A DNA stretch of 64,000 bases from an uncultured Candidatus Saccharibacteria bacterium (GCA_937935245.1 CALGXX010000018.1:1-64000); one strand, 5' to 3'. Numbered from the stretch's first letter, positions 49,751-58,929 are shown. A program made the numbers and translations. The notes: a model not told the origin generated them from the letters alone.

Positions 49751-49914
49751 TACTCTCGAGAGAAATATTTCTATGCTTTCCATACGGTAGACAGCATTGA
49801 AGACACTCTCATGCTACTCTGTGCTATAAAAGAAAACGTAGGACACTTCCTGACGCCTGGGGATATAAAGTATAATAGATTAGACTGGCTCGGGCAATAA
49901 ATTTAGGAGATATC

Positions 49915-50454
49915 ATGGACGCCATAAGAAAAACTATTAAGGCACGCACTTGGAAGGGCGGTAAAGAAATTCGCCCAGAAGATCAGACTCTTCCAGTAAA
50001 ACAGGTATATGCTTGGCTTTTTACTCACGATAATAAAATAGTCATCGTCTCTAAAGATGGTCGAAAGTGGCAGCTGCCCGGTGGAAAACCAAATAAACAC
50101 GAGACCTACTTGCAAACCATCGTACGTGAAGTAGAAGAAGAGACGGGAATCAATACAGACAGCGTGTCTAGTCAGTATAAGTTCTTTGGCTATTACGATA
50201 TCTTGGAGACAGATAACTTAAAAAATGATGACGAGTACTTACAACTTCGGGTTAGCCTGAAACTTAATAAGAATGCCGATGAGTATATCTTACATCAACA
50301 GAACGAGGACGAAGAGCAAATACAGGAAGAGCAGATACGGTATGCTAAATTTGTAACAGTTGATGAACTCACGCAACACATTCCATGGGCAAACGAAAGC
50401 GCAGAGTTGAAAGCTGCTATACAGAGTCAAATAAATTTTCCTGTATCACATTAG
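49915..50454 (+). CDS. Nudix hydrolase
   Basis: 179 residues. The full Nudix box GGKPNKHETYLQTIVREVEE plus ETGI (residues 62-85) fits GX5EX7REUXEEXGU. WQLPGG precedes it. These enzymes hydrolyse nucleoside diphosphates linked to other groups, often oxidised dNTPs or nucleotide sugars; the substrate is unknown. TATAAT at about 49872 and TAGGAGATATC give promoter and ribosome site. The 3' end overlaps the convergent ITPase gene by 38 bases. Confidence 0.85.
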   Translation: MDAIRKTIKARTWKGGKEIRPEDQTLPVKQVYAWLFTHDNKIVIVSKDGRKWQLPGGKPNKHETYLQTIVREVEEETGINTDSVSSQYKFFGYYDILETDNLKNDDEYLQLRVSLKLNKNADEYILHQQNEDEEQIQEEQIRYAKFVTVDELTQHIPWANESAELKAAIQSQINFPVSH

Positions 50455-51064
50455 CGCATTTTTCGACTGCAACTTCATGCCCGAGTGAATATCCATTACG
50501 CTTTAATTTCGGCAGTTCGCGCACTTCGTGAAACATCATATTAAGCTCGGGTACGAAAAATAATTCCCGAAACGGCATGCCTTTGAGTCGTGATTCCTCA
50601 CGTGGCTCAGTTAAGATAACACCAGAATTTTTCCCAAAAATCACTTCCTCACGACCGTCAGGGAAGTTTACTACAAGACACGTTGTGTATTGCGCTCGCC
50701 TGTTTGTTTTATCTTCAAGCTTCTTCAGGCAATAATCTACGATTTCTTGATCGCTCATCTCGTGACCATCCCAGCGTCTTGTAAATACGCCAGGCTCGCC
50801 ATTTAAGGCTTCAATTTCCATTCCAGAATCATCGGCGATAATTATCAGGTTTTTGTCATTTCTATGCAAATGATTCCTTGCGTGTCGTGCTTTCAGTAGG
50901 GCGTTTTGCTCAAATGTTGTGCCTGTCTCTATGCAGTCAGGTATTTGATAATCTAAATCTGCCAACGAAATAATTGGCATCTGCGGAGAGAATTTATGAA
51001 ACGCGGAGACAAATTCTGCGTATTTGCCTGGGTTTTTGGTGGCGAAAAGTATAGTTGCTGTCAC
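50417..51064 (-). CDS. Non-canonical purine NTP pyrophosphatase (RdgB/HAM1 family)
   Basis: 215 residues. ILFATKNPGKYAEFVSAF start, IADDSGMEIEALNGEPGVF (the DDSG metal/active region) and a C-terminal part with FVPELNMMFHE. The family hydrolyses ITP, dITP and XTP to monophosphates. The C-terminal signature differs from RdgB (no SHR motif; EVRELPKLKRNGYSLGHE instead), so the substrate may differ. The GTG start lies eight bases after TATAAT, suggesting a leaderless mRNA. A second family member is at 63209..63799. Confidence 0.75.
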   Translation of the reverse strand: MTATILFATKNPGKYAEFVSAFHKFSPQMPIISLADLDYQIPDCIETGTTFEQNALLKARHARNHLHRNDKNLIIIADDSGMEIEALNGEPGVFTRRWDGHEMSDQEIVDYCLKKLEDKTNRRAQYTTCLVVNFPDGREEVIFGKNSGVILTEPREESRLKGMPFRELFFVPELNMMFHEVRELPKLKRNGYSLGHEVAVEKCANVIQENLFDSV

Positions 51065-51142
51065 TGAGTATGATTATATCAATTATCATAAATATCGAAA
51101 AATTGCCAATTTGACGGCATTGTAATATCATCGAACCAAGCA

Positions 51143-52081
51143 ATGATAATTTCATCCATATACAAAACAGCCGATAATGACGGACTAATCGCTCATATTT
51201 ATGAACATTTATTAGCTCAGTACGTTTTGAAGCGTCTTCAAGACAATGAGTTCTTTGTTTTGAGCGATATCATACTGTCTGCAAAAACATATGGCGACAC
51301 TTGTTTTATGGACGCTGAGTTATATAGCCCAGAAGTGAAAAAGACATATGACGAGGCATTGCGAGAGTTTGATAAATTAATCATTCCAGAAGATGATATT
51401 TTGAGAGCCGCTAGCGAGTGCGGGATAGAAATGAATCGAAATATAGTAGAAGTCGACCGAAGTGAACTGAATAAAAAGCTATGCGAAGTTCAGATTTCTC
51501 CGTGGCGTAAGCAAATTGATATGGCGTATCGTAAAGCTCACGATGAGAGCTCTGTTAATACGCTCTTTCATACTTCATATGTAAGATACAGTAAAGAGTC
51601 TGACGATCTTTTTCGTGAATGCGTTCTGGAGTATTCAATTGATGAAGGTCACATACAGACGCCGGTTGATCAAGCTCTGGCGGCAATTGTTATGCAGATT
51701 GTGGCTCTCAATTTCTTGACGGTCGTGCGAGAAAAATATACAGTATATGATCGTGGCGATCAATGGTCGGAGGCGTCGCTTTCGGTTGGCTATCGGATGT
51801 TCCTCGGACTAATCAAGAAAGACGATAACATAGTCGACCAATTAAAGTGCGAATTCATGGAATATGTACAATTTTTATCAGTGTCGTCATTTTGCGATAA
51901 TTTGCAGGCAGCGTTGGTTGGGTGTTCGCATAACTACGAGCAAGTGTTGCTGGGCAGAGACACACTAAATTCAATTCTCGGCGGCTGTGTTGTCGGTGGT
52001 AGAGGCTGGCTAGAGATGGCAGACAATACGCTAATCCGGCAGATACTTAAGGCGATCGAGATAGACGTTTACGATATTTAA
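51143..52081 (+). CDS. M16 (pitrilysin/insulinase)-like protein, copy 2
   Basis: 312 residues. AHIYEHLLAQYVLKRL has the HxxEH zinc motif (H18, E21, H22); ECGIEMNRN places E96 74 residues later, at the distance expected for the third zinc ligand. This copy is closer to active M16 enzymes than the one at 5480..6433. A single half-size unit would need to pair with another protein or itself. No signal peptide. Placed between the ITPase gene and a membrane-protein gene in the interrupted ribosomal cluster. Confidence 0.6.
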   Translation: MIISSIYKTADNDGLIAHIYEHLLAQYVLKRLQDNEFFVLSDIILSAKTYGDTCFMDAELYSPEVKKTYDEALREFDKLIIPEDDILRAASECGIEMNRNIVEVDRSELNKKLCEVQISPWRKQIDMAYRKAHDESSVNTLFHTSYVRYSKESDDLFRECVLEYSIDEGHIQTPVDQALAAIVMQIVALNFLTVVREKYTVYDRGDQWSEASLSVGYRMFLGLIKKDDNIVDQLKCEFMEYVQFLSVSSFCDNLQAALVGCSHNYEQVLLGRDTLNSILGGCVVGGRGWLEMADNTLIRQILKAIEIDVYDI

Positions 52082-52109
52082 AAATTACATTTTGCTATAC
52101 TGTAATCAT

Positions 52110-52640
52110 ATGCGTAGCTTCCTCCATATGACAAAAACGTCAAACCAAGCAGAAATAACTGTTAAAGATGTCTTAGTCGTTGATTTTTTACCTTTTTTAT
52201 TATCTATCATCATTATGGTGCCACTGTTATACGGAATAGGCTGGCTTATTGGCGGTGCTAACCCCGGGCAGGGAGTTCCCAGCTATTATATTCAGGTACT
52301 ATTTATGGAAAATCCTCTCGTTGAGTTAATCATGGTCGCCGCCGCTTGCTTTATCGCTGTTGGGCGGGAACCTCAGATACGCTTTTGGTCGACGGTGGGA
52401 GTAGCTACGCTTATCGCTCTAATTGATGCACCAAACTTTCTTTGGCATATTGATGTCAGCGGCTATTTAAGTATCTTCGCTGGTATTCTTTTAATGATCT
52501 CTGGTTGGCGGCTATGGGATTATTACGAAGTGCGTAAAATCTACGATATGAAAGAGCCATATTTGGCCAAAGCAGCATTATCAACTTACGTCACTTTCGC
52601 TATTTTGGCGGTCATTCTGCTTATCCCGTACGGCAACTAG
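52110..52640 (+). CDS. Membrane protein, unknown function
   Basis: 176 residues from ATG 52110; an earlier in-frame TTG lies inside the promoter (TATACT ends eight bases before this ATG), so a leaderless mRNA is likely. Four to five membrane helices are visible, for example FLPFLLSIIIMVPLLYGIGW, LVELIMVAAACFIAVG, WSTVGVATLIALIDAPNFLW and TYVTFAILAVILLIPYG. No family recognised. Confidence 0.7.
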   Translation: MRSFLHMTKTSNQAEITVKDVLVVDFLPFLLSIIIMVPLLYGIGWLIGGANPGQGVPSYYIQVLFMENPLVELIMVAAACFIAVGREPQIRFWSTVGVATLIALIDAPNFLWHIDVSGYLSIFAGILLMISGWRLWDYYEVRKIYDMKEPYLAKAALSTYVTFAILAVILLIPYGN

Positions 52641-52659
52641 GCATAACGCTCAAAAAACC

Positions 52660-52689
52660 TTGCTTTTTACCCCTAGTCTGTGTTAAAAT
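52660..52689 (+). promoter_or_regulatory. Second spc promoter (rplF)
   Basis: TTGCTT (52660-52665), 18 bp, TAAAAT (52684-52689) preceded by TGTGT. It allows rplF-rplO to be transcribed despite the terminator after rpsH. Confidence 0.65.
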
Positions 52690-52725
52690 ACTGAAGTTAA
52701 TATCAAATCACACGAAAGGTGAGTA

Positions 52726-53265
52726 ATGAGTCTGAGTCGAATCGGAAAACTGCCGGTGATTATTCCGGCCGGTGTGACAATCACGGTTGACTCTGGTGAT
52801 GTGGTCGTTAAAGGACCAAAGGGTGAATTGAAGCAATTCATCACACCAGCAGTTGAGGTGAAAGTCGAAGACGGACAAGTCACGGTACATCCTAAGGATG
52901 AGTCCAAAGTAGCCCGTAGTCAGCATGGTCTGATGCGTGCGCTAATTAACAACATGGTAATCGGTGTAACCAAAGGTTATGAAAAGCGCCTAGAGGTTAA
53001 CGGTGTCGGTTTCCGTGTTAGCTCAAGCAACAACGAGCTAGAAATGGCACTTGGATTTTCACATCCAGTCAAATACAAAGCCCCAGAAGGCGTAACTGTT
53101 ACCAACGAAAAAATGATTATCGTTGTTAGCGGTATCAATAAACAACAAGTCGGCCAAGTTGCAGCGGAAATCCGCGCATTGAAGAAGCCTGAACCGTATA
53201 AGGGCAAAGGTATCAAGTACGTCGACGAGCAGATTTTGCGTAAAGCAGGAAAGACAGGTAAGTAA
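52726..53265 (+). CDS. rplF: Ribosomal protein L6
   Basis: 179 residues. MSLSRIGKLPVIIPAGVTIT and KKPEPYKGKGIKYVDEQILR are diagnostic. L6 lies at the base of the L7/L12 stalk. GAAAGGTGAG precedes the ATG; two bases to rplR. It is the first gene after the break in the cluster. Confidence 0.97.
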   Translation: MSLSRIGKLPVIIPAGVTITVDSGDVVVKGPKGELKQFITPAVEVKVEDGQVTVHPKDESKVARSQHGLMRALINNMVIGVTKGYEKRLEVNGVGFRVSSSNNELEMALGFSHPVKYKAPEGVTVTNEKMIIVVSGINKQQVGQVAAEIRALKKPEPYKGKGIKYVDEQILRKAGKTGK

Positions 53266-53267
53266 TC

Positions 53268-53618
53268 ATGGCTGAAAATAAGAAGCTACTCAACCGCGCT
53301 CTTCGCAAAAACCGCGTTCGCGCTAAGGTTTCAGGTACGGCAGAGCGTCCACGCTTGACAGTTACTATTAGCAATTTACACGTTAGCGCGCAATTGATTG
53401 ACGATGTGGCTGGTAAAACATTGGCTGCAGCAACTACAGTTGGCACAAAAGCGACTGGCACGATGACTGAAAAAAGTGCTGCTATTGGTACTGAAATTGC
53501 TAAGAAAGCAAAGAAAATTAAGATTAGCGCAGTAGTGTTTGACCGAAATGGTCGTCAATACGCTGGCCGCCTAAAGGCTTTGGCTGACGCTGCGCGCCAA
53601 GAAGGATTGGAGTTTTAG
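53268..53618 (+). CDS. rplR: Ribosomal protein L18
   Basis: 116 residues. RVRAKVSGTAERPRLTVTIS and the C-terminal FDRNGRQYAGRLKALADAAR then EGLEF are typical. It binds 5S rRNA. One base before rpsE. Confidence 0.96.
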   Translation: MAENKKLLNRALRKNRVRAKVSGTAERPRLTVTISNLHVSAQLIDDVAGKTLAAATTVGTKATGTMTEKSAAIGTEIAKKAKKIKISAVVFDRNGRQYAGRLKALADAARQEGLEF

Positions 53619-53619
53619 T

Positions 53620-54210
53620 ATGGCAGAGCAAGCTGCAAATACTACCCCACGTGCAGAAGGTCGTCGACCTCGAAATCCACGTGGTGGTCGCCGCGATGAC
53701 CGGCGAAATGTGCGCGATGATGCACCAAAAGAGTTTGAAGAGTTGGTAATCAACATTGACCGCGTTTCTCGCGTGGTTAAAGGTGGTCGCCGCTTCCGAT
53801 TTAAGGCTTTGGTGGTTGTTGGTAACCGCAAAGATAAAGTTGGCGTCGGTGTTGCTAAGGGTGCAGACGTTCAAGCTGCGGTCGCTAAGGCTACATCAGT
53901 CGCTAAAAAGCACCTAATTACATTGCCATTAAACGGCGAAACAATTCCGCACGACAGCGAAGTTAAATTCTCTGGCGCACGCGTATTGATCAAGCCAGCC
54001 GCTCCTGGTACTGGTATTATCGCTGGTGGTGTAGTTCGTCAGATTATCGGCGTAACAGGTGTTCGTAACCTATTGACCAAATCTCTTGGCTCAACCAATA
54101 AGGTTAACATTGCTTACGCGACCATTGAAGCTCTAAAGTCATTAGTTCCACGCGATCAATGGCTAAGTGCTCAGCCTGTAAAAAAGGTTGCTAAAAAGGA
54201 GGCTAAATAA
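53620..54210 (+). CDS. rpsE: Ribosomal protein S5 with extended N-terminus
   Basis: 196 residues. The first 40 residues are Arg-rich and probably disordered (RRPRNPRGGRRDDRRNVRDD); the S5 domain follows with VSRVVKGGRRFRFKALVVVG and GVRNLLTKSLGSTNKVNIAY. It forms part of the decoding site. The next gene is rplO with a one-base overlap; rpmD (L30), which usually stands between, is absent. Confidence 0.97.
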   Translation: MAEQAANTTPRAEGRRPRNPRGGRRDDRRNVRDDAPKEFEELVINIDRVSRVVKGGRRFRFKALVVVGNRKDKVGVGVAKGADVQAAVAKATSVAKKHLITLPLNGETIPHDSEVKFSGARVLIKPAAPGTGIIAGGVVRQIIGVTGVRNLLTKSLGSTNKVNIAYATIEALKSLVPRDQWLSAQPVKKVAKKEAK

Positions 54211-54683
54211 TGAAGTACAATGATCTCCAAGTTTCAGCAAACAGGAATAAAAAGCGCGTTGGTCGCGGTATTGCTGCTGGTCAAGGTAAAACTGCTGGTC
54301 GCGGTACTAAAGGTCAGAACGCCCGAACAGGTAAGAAGCTTCGTGTAATGTTCCAGGGTGGTCAGCGTCCACTAGCTCAAGCTGTACCAAAGGCTCGCGG
54401 ATTCAAGAGCTTGCGAACTCCAGCTCAAGTTGTGTACATGGATCACTTGAACGCATTTGACGGCAAAACCGTTGACAACGCTTTGTTGTTCACTGAAGGC
54501 TACATTGCAACTCCATTCCACACGGTTAAGGTGATTGCTCGTGGTGAATTGAAGGCTAAGGTTGACTTGAAAGTACAAGCTGCCTCAGCTTCAGTTATTG
54601 CTGCTATCGAAAAAGCCGGTGGCTCATTTGAGAAAGTAGCTACACCTCTACGCCAAAGCGCGAAAGAAGCTGAAGAGAAATAA
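54210..54683 (+). CDS. rplO: Ribosomal protein L15
   Basis: 157 residues. KKRVGRGIAAGQGKTAGRGT and GQNARTGKKLRVMFQGGQRP are diagnostic glycine-rich segments. It ends the rplF-rplR-rpsE-rplO unit, followed by a strong terminator. Confidence 0.97.
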   Translation: MKYNDLQVSANRNKKRVGRGIAAGQGKTAGRGTKGQNARTGKKLRVMFQGGQRPLAQAVPKARGFKSLRTPAQVVYMDHLNAFDGKTVDNALLFTEGYIATPFHTVKVIARGELKAKVDLKVQAASASVIAAIEKAGGSFEKVATPLRQSAKEAEEK

Positions 54684-54700
54684 TCTTTCTCGACAATGAC

Positions 54701-54733
54701 AAATCCCCTTCGGAAGAGAAGGGGATTTTCTTT
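54701..54733 (+). terminator. rplO terminator
   Basis: AAATCCCCTTC, GGAAGA loop, GAAGGGGATTTTCTTTT. Confidence 0.9.
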
Positions 54734-54857
54734 TACTCTAAAGCCATGGTTTTATTAATAACGCATACGCTTTTATGTTTTTAGTATGGAAATATCCGCT
54801 AAGGTAATGTATAATTAACAGAGTTAAGAATTGTTAGTGACTATGAGGGGCTAAAAC

Positions 54858-56333
54858 ATGAATTGGAGAATAATTTTCCGCTCGCTGAAAAATAAAGATA
54901 TGCAAAAACGACTATTCATCGTCGTGGGAATAATCGTTGTTTATCGATTATTGGCGCACATTCCAGTGCCATTGGCGGAACCAACACAACTGCGTAACGC
55001 GATTTCGTCGGTACTTGGGCAATCTGACCTCGGTGGAATTTTGAACTTGCTATCTGGCGGCGCGTTGTCGAGCTTCTCTCTGGTGTTGGTCGGACTTAGT
55101 CCATTCATTACTGCCAGTATTATCATTCAGCTTCTGACCAAAGCCATTCCAAGGCTTGAGGAGCTGCACAAAGACGGCGAATCTGGACGTCGAAAAATTC
55201 AGCAATGGACGCGTGTTATTACTGTGCCGCTTGCTATTGTCCAGTCAATCGCTTTCATCTTCATCTTAAGACAAACAGTTCTTCAAGGCGGCAGTACGAC
55301 ATTAGCCGACCCTACGATGATGGAATGGATCGTTTCAATCACTTCAATGACAGCAGGCTCTGTTCTTCTGATGTGGCTTGGCGAGTTGATCACTGAGCAG
55401 GGAATCGGCAACGGTATTTCTATCGTAATCTTCGCTGGTATCATTAGCCAATTACCACAAATGCTCGCGTCATTAATCTCATCATTGTTCAACACCTCAT
55501 CTGGAAGCTTAAACGTCTTCAACTGGTTCACTCTCCCTGTAAACCCAGTTATGTTCTGGACTATATTAATCATGTCGATCGCCGGACTCATCGTCCTTTA
55601 CTTCCTGGTTAAAATCAACGAAGCTCAGCGCGTCATTACAATTAACTACGCAAAGCGCGTTCATGGAAACAGTAACTATGGTGATGTAAAAAGCATTTTG
55701 CCGGTTAAGTTGATTGCTGCGGGAGTTATTCCGGTCATCTTCGCGGTTGCATTCCTGAGCTTGCCGCAATTCGTTGGTCAAGTTATGAAAGCGTCTGGCA
55801 ACGCCGATCTTCTGCCGACCGCCAATAAATTGATCACTTGGTTCCAAGCTCCAAACGCCGGCTCATTCACAGGAAGCACCGCTGAAGCGTTTATTTACCC
55901 AACGTTATACTTTATTCTGGTTATCGCCTTTACATATTTTTACACTGGAATCGTCTTTAACGCTAATGAAATTGCCGAAAATTTGCAGAAGCAGGGCGGA
56001 TTTATTGAGGGCGTGCGTCCGGGTGCTCAGACTGAAAAATATCTTATGAGAACTGTCAATCGCTTGATTTTGTTCGGCTCAATTGTCCTAGGAATCGTGG
56101 CTATTTTGCCATTCGTCGCGGAATATCTCACGTACAATTTAACGGGCTTGCAAGGTTTGCGTTTGTCAATCGGCGGTACTGGAATCTTAATTGTCGTATC
56201 AGTTGCCCTTGAAACGCTGCGACAAGTCAACTCGCGTGCGCTGATGGTTACATATGACGACTTTGACCCAGACGAGCTGCTTGATAGCGACAAAAAGAAG
56301 AGTAAGAAGCGTCGTTTGTTTAAGAAAAAATAA
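54858..56333 (+). CDS. secY: Protein translocase subunit SecY
   Basis: 491 residues, somewhat longer than E. coli (443) through loops and a basic tail (DKKKSKKRRLFKKK). Ten membrane segments; plug and pore landmarks include GLSPFITASIIIQLL, GNGISIVIFAGII and GFIEGVRPGAQTEKYL. It is the channel for Sec export. TATAAT at 54810-54815 gives it a separate promoter. adk and map, which often follow secY, are absent; a membrane orphan and infA follow instead. Confidence 0.97.
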   Translation: MNWRIIFRSLKNKDMQKRLFIVVGIIVVYRLLAHIPVPLAEPTQLRNAISSVLGQSDLGGILNLLSGGALSSFSLVLVGLSPFITASIIIQLLTKAIPRLEELHKDGESGRRKIQQWTRVITVPLAIVQSIAFIFILRQTVLQGGSTTLADPTMMEWIVSITSMTAGSVLLMWLGELITEQGIGNGISIVIFAGIISQLPQMLASLISSLFNTSSGSLNVFNWFTLPVNPVMFWTILIMSIAGLIVLYFLVKINEAQRVITINYAKRVHGNSNYGDVKSILPVKLIAAGVIPVIFAVAFLSLPQFVGQVMKASGNADLLPTANKLITWFQAPNAGSFTGSTAEAFIYPTLYFILVIAFTYFYTGIVFNANEIAENLQKQGGFIEGVRPGAQTEKYLMRTVNRLILFGSIVLGIVAILPFVAEYLTYNLTGLQGLRLSIGGTGILIVVSVALETLRQVNSRALMVTYDDFDPDELLDSDKKKSKKRRLFKKK

Positions 56334-56342
56334 TTGACATTA

Positions 56343-56375
56343 AAAATCCCCGCCGAAAAGCGGGGAATTCTTTTT
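56343..56375 (+). terminator. secY terminator
   Basis: AAAATCCCCGC, CGAAAA loop, GCGGGGAATTCTTTTT. Confidence 0.88.
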
Positions 56376-56384
56376 GTGAATGGA

Positions 56385-56960
56385 TTATCGTATTTTGTAA
56401 TCGTAAGATAAATTATCGCCAACTTTTTTCTCATTTTGGCAGACTGGCGCAATTTCATTACTAATGTTATTTTCATCAACCATCTTACAGCTCGGAATGT
56501 CGAACAAATTAAATTGGTTGGTTGGGGAAATCGCCTTCCATCTGCCGTCTTTCTTGATTGCAAACATTCGTGCCGCAGAATTGCCGCAACCATAACCCAA
56601 TAACAATTGTTTCTCATCCTGGGAATGGGTAATTACCGCAGCCACGCCATTGTTATCCTTACAGCCCGATTTCTTCACCTCTGCTTTCAGAAAATCGCGA
56701 ATCTCTTGTGTGGCTGAATCGTTGCGAGTAACCGCTTTACCTCCTTCAATTCGAAAGCCCAAAGATCCCAAGCTTACAGATCCATTATCAACCTTTTCTA
56801 CCGTTTGAGACGTCTTGTCGGAAGTTTGGTCGGTGTGTAATAAAATTACGCCAATAACCATCACTATCAAAGCCGTCACCAGACCGATTAGCACCGCGGT
56901 CATTATCTCATTCTTCGATTTTGCAACCTTAAAGTTTGCCGGTTTTTTTGTGCTTGCCAT
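56385..56960 (-). CDS. Membrane-anchored protein of unknown function
   Basis: 191 residues. A basic N-terminus and one membrane helix (IMTAVLIGLVTALIVMVIGV, about 19-38), then a Ser/Thr linker and a globular outer domain with Cys (SGCKDN, YGCGNSAARM, IPSCKMV, PVCQNE) that may form two disulfides. It lies antisense where adk and map stand in many bacteria. A TATAAT-type box lies about 45 bases upstream, and AAGGATTTTT is a weak ribosome site. No family recognised. Confidence 0.7.
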   Translation of the reverse strand: MASTKKPANFKVAKSKNEIMTAVLIGLVTALIVMVIGVILLHTDQTSDKTSQTVEKVDNGSVSLGSLGFRIEGGKAVTRNDSATQEIRDFLKAEVKKSGCKDNNGVAAVITHSQDEKQLLLGYGCGNSAARMFAIKKDGRWKAISPTNQFNLFDIPSCKMVDENNISNEIAPVCQNEKKVGDNLSYDYKIR

Positions 56961-57021
56961 AAAAATCCTTATGTTAAATTTGATAGCACAATTATAGCAC
57001 GTAAATTTACGGCGAAACCCC

Positions 57022-57050
57022 TTGTCAAACTGTGTTTAGTACTGTATAAT
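57022..57050 (+). promoter_or_regulatory. infA-alpha operon promoter
   Basis: TTGTCA (57022-57027), 17 bp, TATAAT (57045-57050). The start lies only about eight bases before the infA ATG at 57066, which has no clear ribosome site. Confidence 0.8.
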
Positions 57051-57065
57051 TGACAACTGTAACTT

Positions 57066-57308
57066 ATGGCGAGTCAAAAGGAAGTCATCAAAATGGTAGG
57101 AAAGGTAGTGGAAGCACTGCCTAATACTCAATTTAAGGTGGAACTGGAGAATGGCCATAGTATCATCGCGCACATTTCAGGGCGAATGCGCAAGCATTAT
57201 ATTCGTCTGGTGCCTGGTGATAAGGTTGAGGTTGAGATGACCCCTTACGATCTTACAAAGGGACGAATCAGCTTCCGCCTACGTGACGATCGACCTCAGG
57301 GTCGGTAG
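57066..57308 (+). CDS. infA: Translation initiation factor IF-1
   Basis: 80 residues; [40 protein letters not shown] and [20 protein letters not shown] form the S1-type OB fold. The N-terminus is about seven residues longer than usual. It binds the 30S A site. First gene of the alpha operon (rpmJ, rpsM, rpsK, rpsD, rpoA, rplQ). Confidence 0.95.
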   Translation: MASQKEVIKMVGKVVEALPNTQFKVELENGHSIIAHISGRMRKHYIRLVPGDKVEVEMTPYDLTKGRISFRLRDDRPQGR

Positions 57309-57362
57309 TTAAATATCAACTATAATCTCGGGTTTACTCGGGAAGGGAGATTTAAGCACTTT

Positions 57363-57491
57363 ATGAAAGTTCGTGCAAGTGTGAAAAAAATCGACAAAGA
57401 TCCCAAAAAAGGTGATAAGATAGTTCGCCGCAAAGGCCGACTATATATCATCAACAAGAAAAAACCTAAGAATAAGCAAAGGCAGGGTTAA
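57363..57491 (+). CDS. rpmJ: Ribosomal protein L36, zinc-free type
   Basis: 42 residues from ATG 57363 to TAA 57491. [20 protein letters not shown] start and the end [12 protein letters not shown] match L36, but the usual Cys-x2-Cys...Cys/His ligands are replaced ([11 protein letters not shown] where KLCRNCK is usual) and no Cys remains, so this is the C-minus form. GGGAAGGGAG in the gap is the ribosome site region. rpsM starts two bases later. Confidence 0.92.
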   Translation: MKVRASVKKIDKDPKKGDKIVRRKGRLYIINKKKPKNKQRQG

Positions 57492-57493
57492 GC

Positions 57494-57880
57494 ATGGCTC
57501 GAATTGCTGGGGTAGTTATCCCAACAGAGAAGCAGGTGCAAATTGCGCTCACCTATATTTACGGTATTGGGCCAAAGCACGCTTCGAGCATCCTTGCGGC
57601 GGCTAAAATTGAGCCGACCACTCGGGTGAAAGATCTCACCGAGGCTGAAGAAAACAAGATTCGCGAAATTATTGACAGCGAATACACCGTTGAAGGTGAT
57701 CTCCAGCGCTTGGTGGCAAATAATATTAAGCGCTTGAAGGATATCAACGCCTATCGCGGTCTTCGCCACAAAGCAGGACTGCCAACACGCGGACAGCGGA
57801 CTCGTACGAATGCACGAACTCGCAAGGGTCGCGCCATCGCCGTGGGCGGTACACAACCAAAAGCAGCAAGTAAGACCTAA
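57494..57880 (+). CDS. rpsM: Ribosomal protein S13
   Basis: 128 residues. [20 protein letters not shown] and the C-terminal [20 protein letters not shown] are diagnostic. It forms head-to-50S bridges. Co-transcribed with rpmJ and rpsK (15-base gap containing AAAGGAC). Confidence 0.97.
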   Translation: MARIAGVVIPTEKQVQIALTYIYGIGPKHASSILAAAKIEPTTRVKDLTEAEENKIREIIDSEYTVEGDLQRLVANNIKRLKDINAYRGLRHKAGLPTRGQRTRTNARTRKGRAIAVGGTQPKAASKT

Positions 57881-57895
57881 AGAAAGGACTAAGAA

Positions 57896-58285
57896 ATGGC
57901 AGACGCAAAATCTACCAAGAAGAAGCAGCGCCGATCAGTCCCAGCTGGTCAGCTGCACATTCAGGCAACATTTAACAATACTATCGTTACTTTTTCCGAC
58001 AAGAAGGGTAACGTACTAACTGCTTCATCAGCTGGTGCATGTGGTTTCCGTGGAAGTAAAAAAGGTACAGCCTATGCTTCACAGGTTGCTGCTGAAAAAG
58101 CTGCTGAAGCTGCGAAAACTCAATACGGCTTGAAGTCTGTTGACGTTTTCGTGAAAGGTGTCGGTTTAGGACGTGATGCCGCTATTCGTGCGGTCAGCGC
58201 CTTTGATATCTCAGTAGAAAGCATTAAGGACGTAACTGGCGTGCCTCACGGTGGTGTTCGTCCACGAAAGGCACGGAGGGCATAA
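57896..58285 (+). CDS. rpsK: Ribosomal protein S11
   Basis: 129 residues. GQLHIQATFNNTIVTFSDKK and VSAFDISVESIKDVTGVPHG with GVRPRKARRA are diagnostic. It belongs to the 30S platform. Two bases before rpsD. Confidence 0.97.
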   Translation: MADAKSTKKKQRRSVPAGQLHIQATFNNTIVTFSDKKGNVLTASSAGACGFRGSKKGTAYASQVAAEKAAEAAKTQYGLKSVDVFVKGVGLGRDAAIRAVSAFDISVESIKDVTGVPHGGVRPRKARRA

Positions 58286-58287
58286 TT

Positions 58288-58908
58288 ATGGCACGAGATA
58301 ATTCACCAATTGTCAAGCAAAGCCGCCGCGAAGGTTATGCGCTTCATCCAAAAGCACATAAAATTTTGGCGAAGAAATCTGGCATTCCAGGTCAGCACGC
58401 ACATGGTCGTCAGAATAAGCCAAGCCTATACGCTACACAGCTTCGTGAAAAGCAGAAGGTTCGTCGCTTGTACGGCCTAGTTGAAAAGCAGTTTGCTCGC
58501 TTGATGAACGAAGCAACACGCGCACAAGAAGGTTTGGCGGGCGAAAACTTGTTGAAGCTATTAGAGCCCCGACTGGATAACGTTGCTTATCGTTATGGCT
58601 TTGCCGTATACCGCCGCGCAGCTCGTCAACTGGTTAGTCACGGACACTTTGAATTGAACGGCCGCCGCGTCGATATTCCATCGATTCGTGTTAAAGCTGG
58701 CGATGTAATTACTGTTCGTCCAAAGAGTACCAAGTCAGAGTACTTTACGCGAATTGACGATGTAATCAACAATTCAGTCCAAGGCCCACTAAGCTGGCTA
58801 AAAGCTGATAGCAAGAAGCTGAAGATTGAAGTAACTGGTTTGCCAAAGCGCGAGGAAGCAGAAGCTGACATCAACGAGCAATTAATTGTTGAGTATTACT
58901 CACGATAA
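58288..58908 (+). CDS. rpsD: Ribosomal protein S4, zinc-free type
   Basis: 206 residues without any Cys. The N-terminal part SPIVKQSRREGYALHPKAHK occupies the place of the zinc motif CxxCRREG...C...C of the zinc form; the S4 RNA-binding domain follows (RLDNVAYRYGFAVYRRAARQ and LVSHGHFELNGRRVDIPS). It starts 16S assembly. AGGGCATAATT precedes the ATG. Confidence 0.97.
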   Translation: MARDNSPIVKQSRREGYALHPKAHKILAKKSGIPGQHAHGRQNKPSLYATQLREKQKVRRLYGLVEKQFARLMNEATRAQEGLAGENLLKLLEPRLDNVAYRYGFAVYRRAARQLVSHGHFELNGRRVDIPSIRVKAGDVITVRPKSTKSEYFTRIDDVINNSVQGPLSWLKADSKKLKIEVTGLPKREEAEADINEQLIVEYYSR

Positions 58909-58929
58909 AAGAAGGGTTAGGGAAGAATT

